In this document: piece after piece, positions 53,607 to 61,861 of the stretch
How the letters are laid out: the number at the start of each line of letters is the position of its first letter
How positions within the stretch are numbered: the first letter of the stretch is position 1
Source of the DNA: Azospirillum sp. SYSU D00513
GTDB taxonomy: Bacteria > Pseudomonadota > Alphaproteobacteria > Azospirillales > Azospirillaceae
DNA: 64,000 nt
Assembly: GCF_017356015.1 (NCBI RefSeq)
Contig: NZ_JAFIQV010000029.1
Span: forward strand, 38,236-102,235
Direction of reading: 5' to 3'
The notes under the pieces: generated by a model
Told to the model about the DNA's origin: nothing
The model's input: only the letters and a program-made list of their open reading frames with translations
Database searches by the model: none
Made by a program: the position numbers and the translations under genes

Positions 53607-55088
53607 TCAGCGGGCGGGCCGAGCTTTCCACAGCGCCTCGGCCCGCGCCAGGGCCTCGGTCAGGCCCGTTCCCGCGGCGTCCGGGAGGGAGAAGAGCGCG
53701 AAGGCTGCGGTGGCGATGATGATCCGTTCGGCGCGCGCGTCGCGCGTTGCCCCGGTCCAGACCCCCTGCCAATATTCCAGGCTGGTCCCGCGCGGCCGCG
53801 GGGTGGCGGGCGGCTCGCCCATGAGCGCGGGGAGCACCAGATCCTCCGCCTCGCCCCCGGCCAGCCGGTGGATGCTGGCCGGGCGGAAAGGGCTGTATTG
53901 GGCGACGTCGCGGACGCTGCCCAGCACCGCCATGTGCTTCCAGCCGAGAATCCGGGCGGTGTCCCGGTGCAGTTCGCGGTAGGACGGCTTCGCGACGCCG
54001 AGCAGGCTGGTCCGGCTGTCCGCCGGGCGCAGCAGATGGACCGCCTCGAAGGCCACCGTGCGGAGCTGCGTCAGGCTGTGCAGGCCGAGCAGGCGGTGGA
54101 TCTGGGGCGCCAGTCCGGCCAGGGGAACATAGACGATCCCGCTCTCCGCCAGGGCCGACCGGATGCCGGATGCCGTGGCATGGACCGGAATGCCAAGGGC
54201 GGAGGCGACGAGGTCGTAGCGCCCGGCCGTGGCGCCGCTGCCGGTGTTGCCGTGCAGCAGGACACGGTGTCCGGCCTGTGCGACCAGCCGCGCCGCGTGG
54301 AAGAACCAGGGCGGGTTGTGGTAGTTGGGGGAGGTGAAGCAGGGCCAGTCCACGTCCGCCCGGACCGTCCCGCCGAGCCGTCCGGCGACATGGCCCTGCA
54401 TCGCGCGCACGAATCCCGCGAGTTCCGGCGCGGTCGCCCCGCGCACGCGCATCATGCCGAGCAGCGCGCCGATCTGCACCGGGTCGGCCTCGCCCGCCAG
54501 GACGATCGCCATCGCCTCCTCGGCCTCCTCGCTGGTCAGCGGGCGGCCATGGCCGCCGCCGGCGATGCCGAGCACGCCGATGTGGCGGGCCAGCCGCTCA
54601 TGGGCCGAGCCGCCGCGGCCAAGTTCTTCCAGCTTCGCCGACAGCTCCCGCGGCGAAGGCTGCCCTTCGAGCAGATCGGCCGGTCGGACCTCCAGCGGCG
54701 GGACGGGGGTGTCGCGCGGCACGTTCCAGCGGGGATCGAACGGCTCTTCCTTCGGCACGCCCGCCAGCTTCGGCGCGAACAGGGCGTCGATCTCCATGGC
54801 GAGCGCCTGGACCTTCGGCCGCAGGGCTTCGGCGAAGGGGGTGGGGACAAGCCCGCGCCCCGACCGGACGAACAGGGGGTCGCCCAGCTCTTCCCGGAGC
54901 TGGGCCAGCAGGCGGCTGAGCGCCGGCGTCTGGAGGCCGAGTTGCTTGGCCGCCAAGGTGACGTTGCGCTTGGACAGCAGGGCGTCGAGCGCAACGATCA
55001 TGCGCCCGCGCGCCAGCTTGTCGGCCATCCGTCCGGATTCGAGCGCGTCCGGGCACGACACGGGTGGAAGGTCGCTCATTTTGCCCAT
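53607..55088 (-). CDS. LysR helix-turn-helix / TrpD2 (anthranilate phosphoribosyltransferase-like) fusion
   Basis: This 493-residue protein has a LysR-type winged helix at about 27-105 (LAAKQLGLQTPALSRLLAQLREELGDPLFVRSGRGL and the linker helix). Instead of a LysR effector domain it carries a YbiB/TrpD2-like phosphoribosyltransferase fold at about 165-490. That part has the helical TrpD N-domain (PLTSEEAEEAMAIVLAGEADPVQIGALLGMMRVRG), SPNYHNPPWFF and LLHGNTGSGATAGRYDL, where the usual GTGG/KHGN motifs are altered. TrpD2 proteins bind nucleic acid. ATG 55088 follows GAGGG. A Fur-like box lies 56-74 bases upstream. Enzyme activity is doubtful. Confidence 0.87.
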   Translation of the reverse strand: MGKMSDLPPVSCPDALESGRMADKLARGRMIVALDALLSKRNVTLAAKQLGLQTPALSRLLAQLREELGDPLFVRSGRGLVPTPFAEALRPKVQALAMEIDALFAPKLAGVPKEEPFDPRWNVPRDTPVPPLEVRPADLLEGQPSPRELSAKLEELGRGGSAHERLARHIGVLGIAGGGHGRPLTSEEAEEAMAIVLAGEADPVQIGALLGMMRVRGATAPELAGFVRAMQGHVAGRLGGTVRADVDWPCFTSPNYHNPPWFFHAARLVAQAGHRVLLHGNTGSGATAGRYDLVASALGIPVHATASGIRSALAESGIVYVPLAGLAPQIHRLLGLHSLTQLRTVAFEAVHLLRPADSRTSLLGVAKPSYRELHRDTARILGWKHMAVLGSVRDVAQYSPFRPASIHRLAGGEAEDLVLPALMGEPPATPRPRGTSLEYWQGVWTGATRDARAERIIIATAAFALFSLPDAAGTGLTEALARAEALWKARPAR

Positions 55089-55143
55089 GCTGTGCCCTCG
55101 GTCCTGCGCCTGCGCCGCGGCTGGAAGATGGCCGCGCATTCTT

Positions 55144-55162
55144 GATAATGATGTGCATTTGC
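55144..55162. promoter_or_regulatory. Fur-like box
   Basis: GATAATGATGTGCATTTGC matches 14 of 19 positions of the Fur consensus GATAATGATAATCATTATC and overlaps the inverted repeat GTGCA-TT-TGCAC. It is at promoter distance upstream of the LysR-TrpD2 gene. Confidence 0.5.
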
Positions 55163-55203
55163 ACTGTCACGCAAGACGCTGCAACAGGCCGCTGGCCGGC
55201 TGC

Positions 55204-55641
55204 TTATTTAAGGGCGAGAAGCACCACCCCGCCGGCGATCAGCGCGACCCCCAGCCAGTTGGTACCGGAGAGCCTTTCTCCCAGGAAGAGGACGCCGAAC
55301 AGGGCGACCAGCACGACGCTCAACTTGTCCACCGGCGCCACCTGCGACGCCGGGCCGAGCTTGAGCGCGCGGAAATAGCACAGCCAGGACGCGCCGGTTG
55401 CGAGGCCCGACAGCACGAGGAACAGCCAGCTCTTCGGGGACACCGCCGACAGCGCGAGGGCTTGTCCCGACGCCAGGAAGATGCCGATCAGCAGCAGGAA
55501 GACGACGGCGGTGCGGATCAGCGTCGCGGCGTCGGAGCCGATCCCCTCCACGCCGACCTTCGCCAGGATCGCGGTCAGCGCCGCGAAGCAGGCCGACAGC
55601 AGCGCCCACACCGCCCATGCCGGAAAAACGCCGTCGCTCAT
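55204..55641 (-). CDS. EamA family transporter (single EamA unit)
   Basis: This 145-residue membrane protein has five predicted helices forming one EamA unit of the drug/metabolite transporter superfamily. Ten-helix members have two such units, so this one must work as a dimer. The loop APVDKLSVVLVALFGVLFLGERLS is the family's conserved C-terminal motif. GAATGAGGGG precedes ATG 55641. The substrate is unknown. Confidence 0.9.
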   Translation of the reverse strand: MSDGVFPAWAVWALLSACFAALTAILAKVGVEGIGSDAATLIRTAVVFLLLIGIFLASGQALALSAVSPKSWLFLVLSGLATGASWLCYFRALKLGPASQVAPVDKLSVVLVALFGVLFLGERLSGTNWLGVALIAGGVVLLALK

Positions 55642-55762
55642 CCCCTCATTCCTTCCCGCTCCACCGCTCGAGGCCGGAGTTTGCGGCAAGGAAGGTGCGC
55701 GCCCAAAGCGCAAACGCACCATCGAGCGGGGGGCGGGGTGGCTGATCCCGCCGCGCTCCGCG

Positions 55763-56083
55763 TCAGCGCAGCGGAATGTTCATCTGGATGCTCAGCCCCG
55801 GCTCGGGCGCGTACATGACCGGGGGCGGCGGGGCGTAGACCACGGCGGGAGGCGGGCTGTAGACGCGGACCGGCGGGCGCTCGATGACCACAACCGGGGG
55901 CGGAGCGCCGTAGACGACGACGGGGCCATCGTGCCGGTGGCCGTGCTTATGGTGCCCATGCTTGTGATGGGGGTGCTTGTGCCGCCGGTCGTTGTCGGCG
56001 GCGGCCGGGGCGGAGAGGCCGATCGCCAGCCCGAAGGAGACGATGGCGAGGCTGAGGCTGCGGACGGCGGGGTTGACGACCAT
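55763..56083 (-). CDS. His- and Pro-rich secreted protein
   Basis: This 106-residue protein has a signal peptide (residues 1-29, ending SAPAAA). The next 22 residues contain 9 histidines with lysines in between (HKHPHHKHGHHKHGHRHD), then a Pro/Tyr/Val repeat region (APPPVVVIERPPVRVYSPPPAVVYAPPPP). The histidine block could bind nickel, zinc or copper in the periplasm. GGAAG precedes ATG 56083. No domain is known. Confidence 0.8.
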   Translation of the reverse strand: MVVNPAVRSLSLAIVSFGLAIGLSAPAAADNDRRHKHPHHKHGHHKHGHRHDGPVVVYGAPPPVVVIERPPVRVYSPPPAVVYAPPPPVMYAPEPGLSIQMNIPLR

Positions 56084-56626
56084 CTTCCTACCCTTGTTTT
56101 GTCGGCGCGAAAGGGGTGGCTGCACCGCCCTCTCCGTTACGCTCAAGTTTCGGCCGGCGGCTGTGATCAATTTGGGCTTTCGCCCGATCCATTGCGGATG
56201 CCAGATGTGTCCGCTGAAGCGCGCCCCCGCCAGTCGGCGATAGGGGTTAGGCCATCGGCGGGGAATGGCCTACGGCGCAGGGCAGCCATTCCCTTCGGCC
56301 GGGCTTTCCGGCCGGAATCTTTCGGATGCGCCCTGCCACGCCTTCCGGGCCGGGGTTACCGCCTTCGTAGCGGCTCAAAGCCTGGTGCTCCGCAGCTATG
56401 AAGCCGCCGGATTCCCTTATGCTGCGCTGCATTAAGCCGCGTATCCGGCGTTCGGCCACGTGTCGCCTCGGGCATGGACCGGTCCCGGCGGGGGCATGGG
56501 GTTAGACCCTGCGGGCGGGCACCACCCCGGTTGGCGTCGGAACCATGCCCGAAGGCGGGCGTTGAACCGCCGCCTTCTTGATTGCAGGCTACCGACCGCA
56601 CCGTGCCTGTAAGGGACGACGACCTG
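56084..56626. other. 543-base gap rich in hairpins before the polysaccharide genes
   Basis: No convincing gene was found; a 70-codon minus-strand frame at 56247-56459 has no ribosome site. The stretch contains several hairpins: GAATGGC...GCCATTC near 56262-56292, CGGCCGG...CCGGCCG near 56298-56320, and the leader structure at 56464-56577. This density suggests a repetitive intergenic element, a structured leader or a small RNA. Confidence 0.45.
56464..56577 (+). promoter_or_regulatory. Leader with alternative hairpins (attenuator-like)
   Basis: CGCCTCGGGCATGG (56464-56477) pairs with CCATGCCCGAAGGCG (56543-56557) with one bulge across a 65-base loop. The second arm's GAAGGCGG (56551-56558) can instead pair with CCGCCTTC (56570-56577). 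The two structures exclude each other. The region ends 50 bases before the glycosyltransferase start. Confidence 0.45.
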
Positions 56627-57643
56627 ATGAGCAGCCCGACCGTTTCCGTGGTTATTCCCGCCTACAACGCCAGGAAATACATAGGCGCCGCCATCGAATC
56701 CGCGCTGTCGCAGACGCTTGACCGCACCCGGGGCCGGCTTGAGGTCCTGGTGGTGGACGATGCCTCCACGGACGATACGGCGGCCCTGGTCGAGCGGATG
56801 GCGGGGCAGGATTCTCGCGTCCGGCTGATCCGCAGGACCGAGAACGGCGGCCCCTCGGCGGGGCGCAACCTGGGCCTCGCGGAGGCGCGTGGCGCCTGGA
56901 TCGCGACGCTCGACGCCGACGACTGGATGGAGGCAGACCGGCTGGAGGGGATGATCGCGGTGGGCGAGGGCGCCGGGGCCGACCTCGTCGCCGACAATCT
57001 CACCGTGCATGACGAGCGGACGGGCGAGGTGCGGCATGCCTTCCGGCCCTGGCCGTCCGACCCCTCGGCGCCGGTATCGGCGCTGGATTTCTGCCGGCTC
57101 GACCGGCCGGGCCTGCGCGACATGGGGCTCGGCTACGCCAAGCCGATGATCCGCTCGGCCTTCCTGAACCGGCACGGGCTGCGCTATGCCGAGGATGTCC
57201 GGGTCGGCGAGGATTTCGACTTCTTCATGCGCTGCCTGATGCGGGGCGGCCGCCTCGTCTTCACCAACGCGCCGGGCTACCACTACACGCGGCGCTGGAA
57301 CACCGCCTCGCTGACCAGCGAGACGCAGGCCTACGAGAACCTCATCCGCGTCAACCGCCGCCTGCTGGAGGAGGCGCGCGCCGGGCAGGATCCGGTGCTG
57401 GCGCGCGAGCTGGCGACCCGCCAGCGGATGCTGGACAGCCACGCGCCCTTCCGCGATTTCCGCGAAGCGGTGAAGAGCCGCCGCTACGGCCAGGGCGCCT
57501 GTCATCTGGTGCGGCTGCCCTTCCACCCCTATGCCATGCGCCGGCTGGCGCGCGCCCTGCTGCTCCGGCTCAAGGAGCGCGCACGGCACCGCGCCGCCCC
57601 CGGCGGGCATCCCTCCGTCAACGGAGTTGCCGGTGGGGACTGA
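56627..57643 (+). CDS. Family 2 glycosyltransferase (GT-A), first copy
   Basis: This 338-residue cytoplasmic glycosyltransferase would add a sugar from a nucleotide donor to a lipid-linked polysaccharide precursor. It has VSVVIPAYNARKYIGAAIESAL near residue 6, VLVVDDASTDDTA near 42, the donor-site NGGPSAGRNLGL and the metal-binding DADDW near 100. It ends with the shared motif YAEDVRVGEDFDFFMRCL near 185, found almost unchanged in the gene at 59315. ATG 56627 was chosen because the domain begins three residues later. A flippase gene follows one base after its stop. Confidence 0.92.
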   Translation: MSSPTVSVVIPAYNARKYIGAAIESALSQTLDRTRGRLEVLVVDDASTDDTAALVERMAGQDSRVRLIRRTENGGPSAGRNLGLAEARGAWIATLDADDWMEADRLEGMIAVGEGAGADLVADNLTVHDERTGEVRHAFRPWPSDPSAPVSALDFCRLDRPGLRDMGLGYAKPMIRSAFLNRHGLRYAEDVRVGEDFDFFMRCLMRGGRLVFTNAPGYHYTRRWNTASLTSETQAYENLIRVNRRLLEEARAGQDPVLARELATRQRMLDSHAPFRDFREAVKSRRYGQGACHLVRLPFHPYAMRRLARALLLRLKERARHRAAPGGHPSVNGVAGGD

Positions 57644-57644
57644 C

Positions 57645-59243
57645 ATGCGCCCCGGCACACCCCGGCCCATCCCCGCTTCCGATCCCGCCACCTCGGCCAT
57701 GCCCGGACCGGAGTCCGCCTTCGCGCCGGCTCCCGACCCCACCGGGCGGTCGGCGCGGGGCGGCGCCATCTCGCTCGCCGCCCAGGCGGCCAAGCTGTTC
57801 CTCGGGTTGGCCTCGACCGTGATCCTGGCACGGCTTCTGGTGCCCGGCGATTTCGGCCTGATCGCCATGGTGGCGCCCGTCGTCGGCTTCTTCGGCATCT
57901 TTCACGACCTCGGCCTGACCATGGCGACCGTGCAGCGCGAGCACATCACCCGCGCGCAGGTCAGCGCCCTGTTCTGGATCAACGTCGGCGTCAGCGCGGC
58001 GCTGGCCCTGCTGGTGGCGCTGCTCAGCCCGCTGGTGGCCGCCTTCTACGGCGATCCCCGGCTGGAGGAAGTGACGCTGGCGCTGGGCCTCTTCCTGTTC
58101 TTCAGCGGCGCCTCCGCCCAGCATTTCGCGCTGCTGCGCCGGCAGATGCGCTTCACCCGCCTGGCGGCCATCGAGCCGACCGCGCTGGCGGTGGGCATCG
58201 CGGCGGCGGTGCTGGCAGCATTGTGGGGGCTGGACTACTGGGCGCTGGTGGTGCTCTCGGGCGCCGAGGCGGTGACGCGGCTGGTGATGGCCTGGACCTT
58301 GAGCGGCTGGTGGCCGTCCCGCCCGGCGCGGGGTGCGGGCATCCGCGACATGCTGGCCTTCGGCAGTCATCTGACCGGCGCCAACCTGGTCGGCCATTTC
58401 GTCCGCAACATCGACAACGTTCTGATGGGACGCTTCTGGGGGGAGACGGCGCTGGGCCTCTACAACCGCGCCTACACGCTGTCGCAGCTGCCCGTGAACC
58501 ACATCAGCCAGCCGGTGTCGGGGGTGGTCATCCCGGTGCTGTGCCGGCTGAGGAACGATCCGGAGCAGTACCGCCGCTACTTCGCGATGGCGCTGGGCCT
58601 GTCGGCCAGCCTGTCGATGCCGATCATCGCCTTCGCCCTGGCCGACGCCGAGCTGTTCTTCGCCGTGATGCTGGGCGAGCGCTGGGCGGCGGCCGTGCCG
58701 ATCTTTCTCGCCCTTGGGCCGGCGGCCTTCCTCGGCACCACCCACATCGCGACCTACTGGGCCTTCGTCAGCCTCGGCCACACGCGGCGCCAGCTCCGCT
58801 GGTCGCTGGTCACCGGCGCTACCGTCACCGCCGCCTTCGTCCTGGGGCTGCCTTACGGGGCCGTCGGGATGGCGCTCGCCTACAGCGCGGCGACCCTCGC
58901 CCTGCGCGTCCCGGGGCTGGCCTACTGCTTCCACGGAACCTGCCTGAGGGTGCGCGACTTCTTCGCGGCGCTGCGGCTGCCGACGACCGCCTCTCTCGGC
59001 GCGGGAGCGGCGCTGATCGCCCTGAGGGCGTGGCTGGAGCTTCCCGCCACCGGCTTCGCGCAGCTCCTGCTCGACGGCGCCTTCTACGGGTTGGCCTACG
59101 GCGCCCTCTACGCGGCCTTCCCGGAGGGCCGGAGCAACCTGCGGCTGGCCCGGAACCTCGCCGGCGGCCTGTTCCGGCGGCTGACGGGCCGCTGGGCGCC
59201 GCCCCCGGCCATACCCATGGACCGGCCGACCCGCGCCGGCTGA
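57645..59243 (+). CDS. Polysaccharide flippase (Wzx/lipopolysaccharide biosynthesis protein family)
   Basis: This is a 532-residue polytopic membrane protein with 12-14 helices, of the oligosaccharide flippase family (MOP superfamily). It would move undecaprenyl-linked sugar units across the inner membrane. It has the AISLAAQAAKLFLGLASTVILARLLVPGDFG first-helix signature near residue 40, then HDLGLTMATVQREHIT, and GLYNRAYTLSQLPVNHIS in the middle. The start at ATG 57645 leaves a soluble N-tail of about 40 residues. It is the second gene of the cluster. Confidence 0.93.
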   Translation: MRPGTPRPIPASDPATSAMPGPESAFAPAPDPTGRSARGGAISLAAQAAKLFLGLASTVILARLLVPGDFGLIAMVAPVVGFFGIFHDLGLTMATVQREHITRAQVSALFWINVGVSAALALLVALLSPLVAAFYGDPRLEEVTLALGLFLFFSGASAQHFALLRRQMRFTRLAAIEPTALAVGIAAAVLAALWGLDYWALVVLSGAEAVTRLVMAWTLSGWWPSRPARGAGIRDMLAFGSHLTGANLVGHFVRNIDNVLMGRFWGETALGLYNRAYTLSQLPVNHISQPVSGVVIPVLCRLRNDPEQYRRYFAMALGLSASLSMPIIAFALADAELFFAVMLGERWAAAVPIFLALGPAAFLGTTHIATYWAFVSLGHTRRQLRWSLVTGATVTAAFVLGLPYGAVGMALAYSAATLALRVPGLAYCFHGTCLRVRDFFAALRLPTTASLGAGAALIALRAWLELPATGFAQLLLDGAFYGLAYGALYAAFPEGRSNLRLARNLAGGLFRRLTGRWAPPPAIPMDRPTRAG

Positions 59244-59314
59244 GATCCGACCTGGACGGAATGCCCGGAAACAGGCCCGGAACAGGCAGGCAAAAGGATT
59301 TGAGGAGACGAGAG

Positions 59315-60322
59315 ATGGACCAGACCCGCGGCGGCGCTCCGGCACCCAAGGTCTCCGTCATCATGGGGGCCTACAACGCCGCGCGCTGCATCGGCACGGC
59401 GCTCGAATCCGCGCTCGCGCAGAGCCTGCCGGACATCGAGATCCTGGTGGTGGACGATGGCTCCTCCGACGGCACGGCGGAGGCGGTGGCGCGTGCCGCC
59501 GAACGCGACGGGCGCCTCGTCCTGCTGCGCCTTGACCGGAACCTCGGCCCGTCCGCCGCCCGCAATCGCGCCATCGGGGCCGCGCGAGGGGAGTGGGTGA
59601 CCCCGCTGGACGCCGACGACCGCTTCGCGCCCGACCGGCTGGCCCGGCTGGTGCGCGAGGCCGAGCGGACCGGGGCCGACCTCGTGGTGGACAACCTGCT
59701 GGTCCACGACCTCGCGACCGGCACCGCCAGGAACGCCTTCCCGGACTGGCCGGCCGATCCCTACGGCCCGATGGGACCGGCGGAGTTCTCGCGCCGCGAC
59801 CGGCCGAGCACAGACATCATGGGCCTCGGCTATTCGAAGCCGCTGATCCGGCGCGGCTTCCTCCAGGACAAGGGCGTCCGCTACGCGGAGGACATCCGGG
59901 TCGGCGAGGATTTCGACCTCTACATGCGCTGCCTCATCCGCGGTGCCCGCCTGTTCTTCGTCAACGCGCCGCTCTACCATTACACCCGCAGCACGAAATC
60001 CCTGTCCAAGGCCGACTCCGCAGCCAATTTCCGCGACTTCCTGAGCGTGAACGGGCGCCTGCTGGAAGAGGCGCGCGGCCGGGGTGACCGGGACCTCGTC
60101 CGCGCCCTGGCGGACCGGCAGGTCCATCTGGAAGGGCATCTGCCCTTCATGGCCTTCCGGGAGGCGCTGGGACGCCGGGACTTGGGCAGCACACTGAAGG
60201 CGCTGGGGGCCATTCCCTCCTACCGCTACGCCGTCTCCCGGCTGGCGAGCGCCGGCACCCGGCGGCTGCTGGGCCGGGCGGTCCCTCCGGGAGACGGCCG
60301 CGCTTCCCCGGGCACGCCCTGA
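59315..60322 (+). CDS. Family 2 glycosyltransferase (GT-A), second copy
   Basis: This 335-residue GT2 enzyme is paralogous to the one at 56627. It has VSVIMGAYNAARCIGTALESAL, ILVVDDGSSDGTA, NLGPSAARNRAIG, the metal site DADDRF and VRYAEDIRVGEDFDLYMRCLIRGARLF, in the same order. GAGGAG lies eight bases upstream of ATG 59315. The flippase gene separates the two copies. Confidence 0.93.
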   Translation: MDQTRGGAPAPKVSVIMGAYNAARCIGTALESALAQSLPDIEILVVDDGSSDGTAEAVARAAERDGRLVLLRLDRNLGPSAARNRAIGAARGEWVTPLDADDRFAPDRLARLVREAERTGADLVVDNLLVHDLATGTARNAFPDWPADPYGPMGPAEFSRRDRPSTDIMGLGYSKPLIRRGFLQDKGVRYAEDIRVGEDFDLYMRCLIRGARLFFVNAPLYHYTRSTKSLSKADSAANFRDFLSVNGRLLEEARGRGDRDLVRALADRQVHLEGHLPFMAFREALGRRDLGSTLKALGAIPSYRYAVSRLASAGTRRLLGRAVPPGDGRASPGTP

Positions 60323-60368
60323 ACGCGGGCAGGGACTCCCTTTCACCGTCACCAGACCGGACATCGCC

Positions 60369-61595
60369 ATGAAAGTCTCCGCCGTCATCCCGACCTACAA
60401 CCGCTCCGCCCTCCTCCGTGAGGCGGTGGAGGCGGTGCGCGGGCAGACCCGGCCGGTGCATGAGATCCTGATCCTCGACGACGGCTCCACCGACGACACG
60501 GCCGCCGTGGCGGGGGCGCTGGGGGAAGGGGTCCGCTACGTCCGGCAGGAAAACCGCGGCAAGTCGGCGGCGCTCAACAACGCGCTGGGCCATGTCACGG
60601 GGGACCATGTCTGGATCTGCGACGACGACGACATCGCCCTTCCCACGGCGGTGGAGACGCTGGCGGGCGCCATCGAGAAGAGCGGCGCCGCCTTTTCCTT
60701 CGGGCAGTTCCGGAAATTTCATGTGGACGAGGCGACCGGGGAGCGCGTCCTCGCCGACCGCCCCGAATACTGGCCGGATCTCAGCCGCAAGACGGTCTGG
60801 GTGAAGATGCTCGAGGACTTCTTCATGTACCAGAACGCCACGCTGGTCGCGAAGCAGGCCTACGACGCGGTCGGCCCCTTCCGGGAGGACCTCGTCCGCT
60901 CCCAGGATTACGAGATGGCGCTTCGCCTCGCCGGGCGGTTCAAGGGCGTGGCGGTCCCGCAGGTCGTCTTCCTCCAGCGGCAGCACGCCGGCCACCGGGG
61001 CAACAGCCGGGACAGCTTCTCCAGCGCCAAGGCGCTTCAGAAATGGGTGCAGTACAACCAGGTCTTCTTCCGGGAGCTTCACGAAACCCTGCCGCTCTCC
61101 ACCTACCTGCCGCAGGGGGTGGGCTACGGGTCGGAATCGGTGGACCGCCGCGTCGCCCTGCTCCAGCGCGCCACGGTCTTCGCCCGCAAGAAGATGTGGG
61201 AGTTCGTCCATCCCGACCTGCGCGAGGCCGCCACCATCGACCCCGGCCGCGGGCTGTCGCCGCTGGAGGGGGAGATCTGCCGGGCCGCGCTGGTCAGCGG
61301 CTACGGCTGCGCGGAGTTCCTGGATGACCCCGGCATCGCCGCGGCCCTGCATGGTCTGGCCGGGGAGGGGCCGCTCGCCCGCGCCATCCTGCGGGCGGTG
61401 ACGGAGCCCCTGCTCTGGCACGCCAAGACGGCGGCGCGCCAGGGCCGCTATCGGGAGGCCGCTGGCTATCTGCGCGCCCTGCGCGCCGCCAACGGCTGGG
61501 GCGGCCTTCCCGGCATCCTGGGTTCCGCCGCCGGTCGCAAACTGCCCTTCCGCCGGCCGGTAGGGCGCGACCCGGTTCCGCTGTCGGCGGCGTAG
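60369..61595 (+). CDS. Family 2 glycosyltransferase, third gene
   Basis: This 408-residue GT2 enzyme is less like the other two. It has VSAVIPTYNRSALLREAVEAV, ILILDDGSTDDTAA, GKSAALNNALGHVTGDHVWICDDDD (the DDD is the metal site) and the acceptor-side EDLVRSQDYEMALRLAGRF. The C-terminal 170 residues have no recognised domain. It is last in the cluster, and a strong terminator follows 30 bases later. Confidence 0.92.
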   Translation: MKVSAVIPTYNRSALLREAVEAVRGQTRPVHEILILDDGSTDDTAAVAGALGEGVRYVRQENRGKSAALNNALGHVTGDHVWICDDDDIALPTAVETLAGAIEKSGAAFSFGQFRKFHVDEATGERVLADRPEYWPDLSRKTVWVKMLEDFFMYQNATLVAKQAYDAVGPFREDLVRSQDYEMALRLAGRFKGVAVPQVVFLQRQHAGHRGNSRDSFSSAKALQKWVQYNQVFFRELHETLPLSTYLPQGVGYGSESVDRRVALLQRATVFARKKMWEFVHPDLREAATIDPGRGLSPLEGEICRAALVSGYGCAEFLDDPGIAAALHGLAGEGPLARAILRAVTEPLLWHAKTAARQGRYREAAGYLRALRAANGWGGLPGILGSAAGRKLPFRRPVGRDPVPLSAA

Positions 61596-61624
61596 GAAGC
61601 CCAAGTCAGGTCTATCCCTTCTCC

Positions 61625-61658
61625 AGGCGCCCGAAGGCTTCGGGCGCCTTTGTTTTTT
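61625..61658 (+). terminator. Rho-independent terminator of the polysaccharide cluster
   Basis: AGGCGCCCGAA, a three-base loop and TTCGGGCGCCT form an 11-bp perfect stem, followed by TTGTTTTTT. It separates the glycosyltransferase cluster from tctC. Confidence 0.9.
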
Positions 61659-61861
61659 GCCGGCTGCCGCCCGACAAGGAATCGCTTGTCGTTCCATAAC
61701 GGCCTTTTTGTTTTTCGTTGGTTAACCCAGCAATTAGTGTTCTGAGCGTCTGACATGAGGCATGCCACACGCCAGCGCGGGTTGGCCAGCCTTGGTGTCG
61801 GGAGGATGCAGAACCGGCACGCGGGTCGAAGAATCCGCGGCGCGAAAATGGGAGGACGCCA

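Noticed and set aside
53491..53772. A 93-codon minus-strand gene next to the LysR-TrpD2 fusion
   Set aside because: It overlaps the end of that gene in another frame and lacks a start with a ribosome site.
56247..56459. A 70-codon minus-strand gene
   Set aside because: It has no ribosome site or recognised domain and overlaps hairpins.
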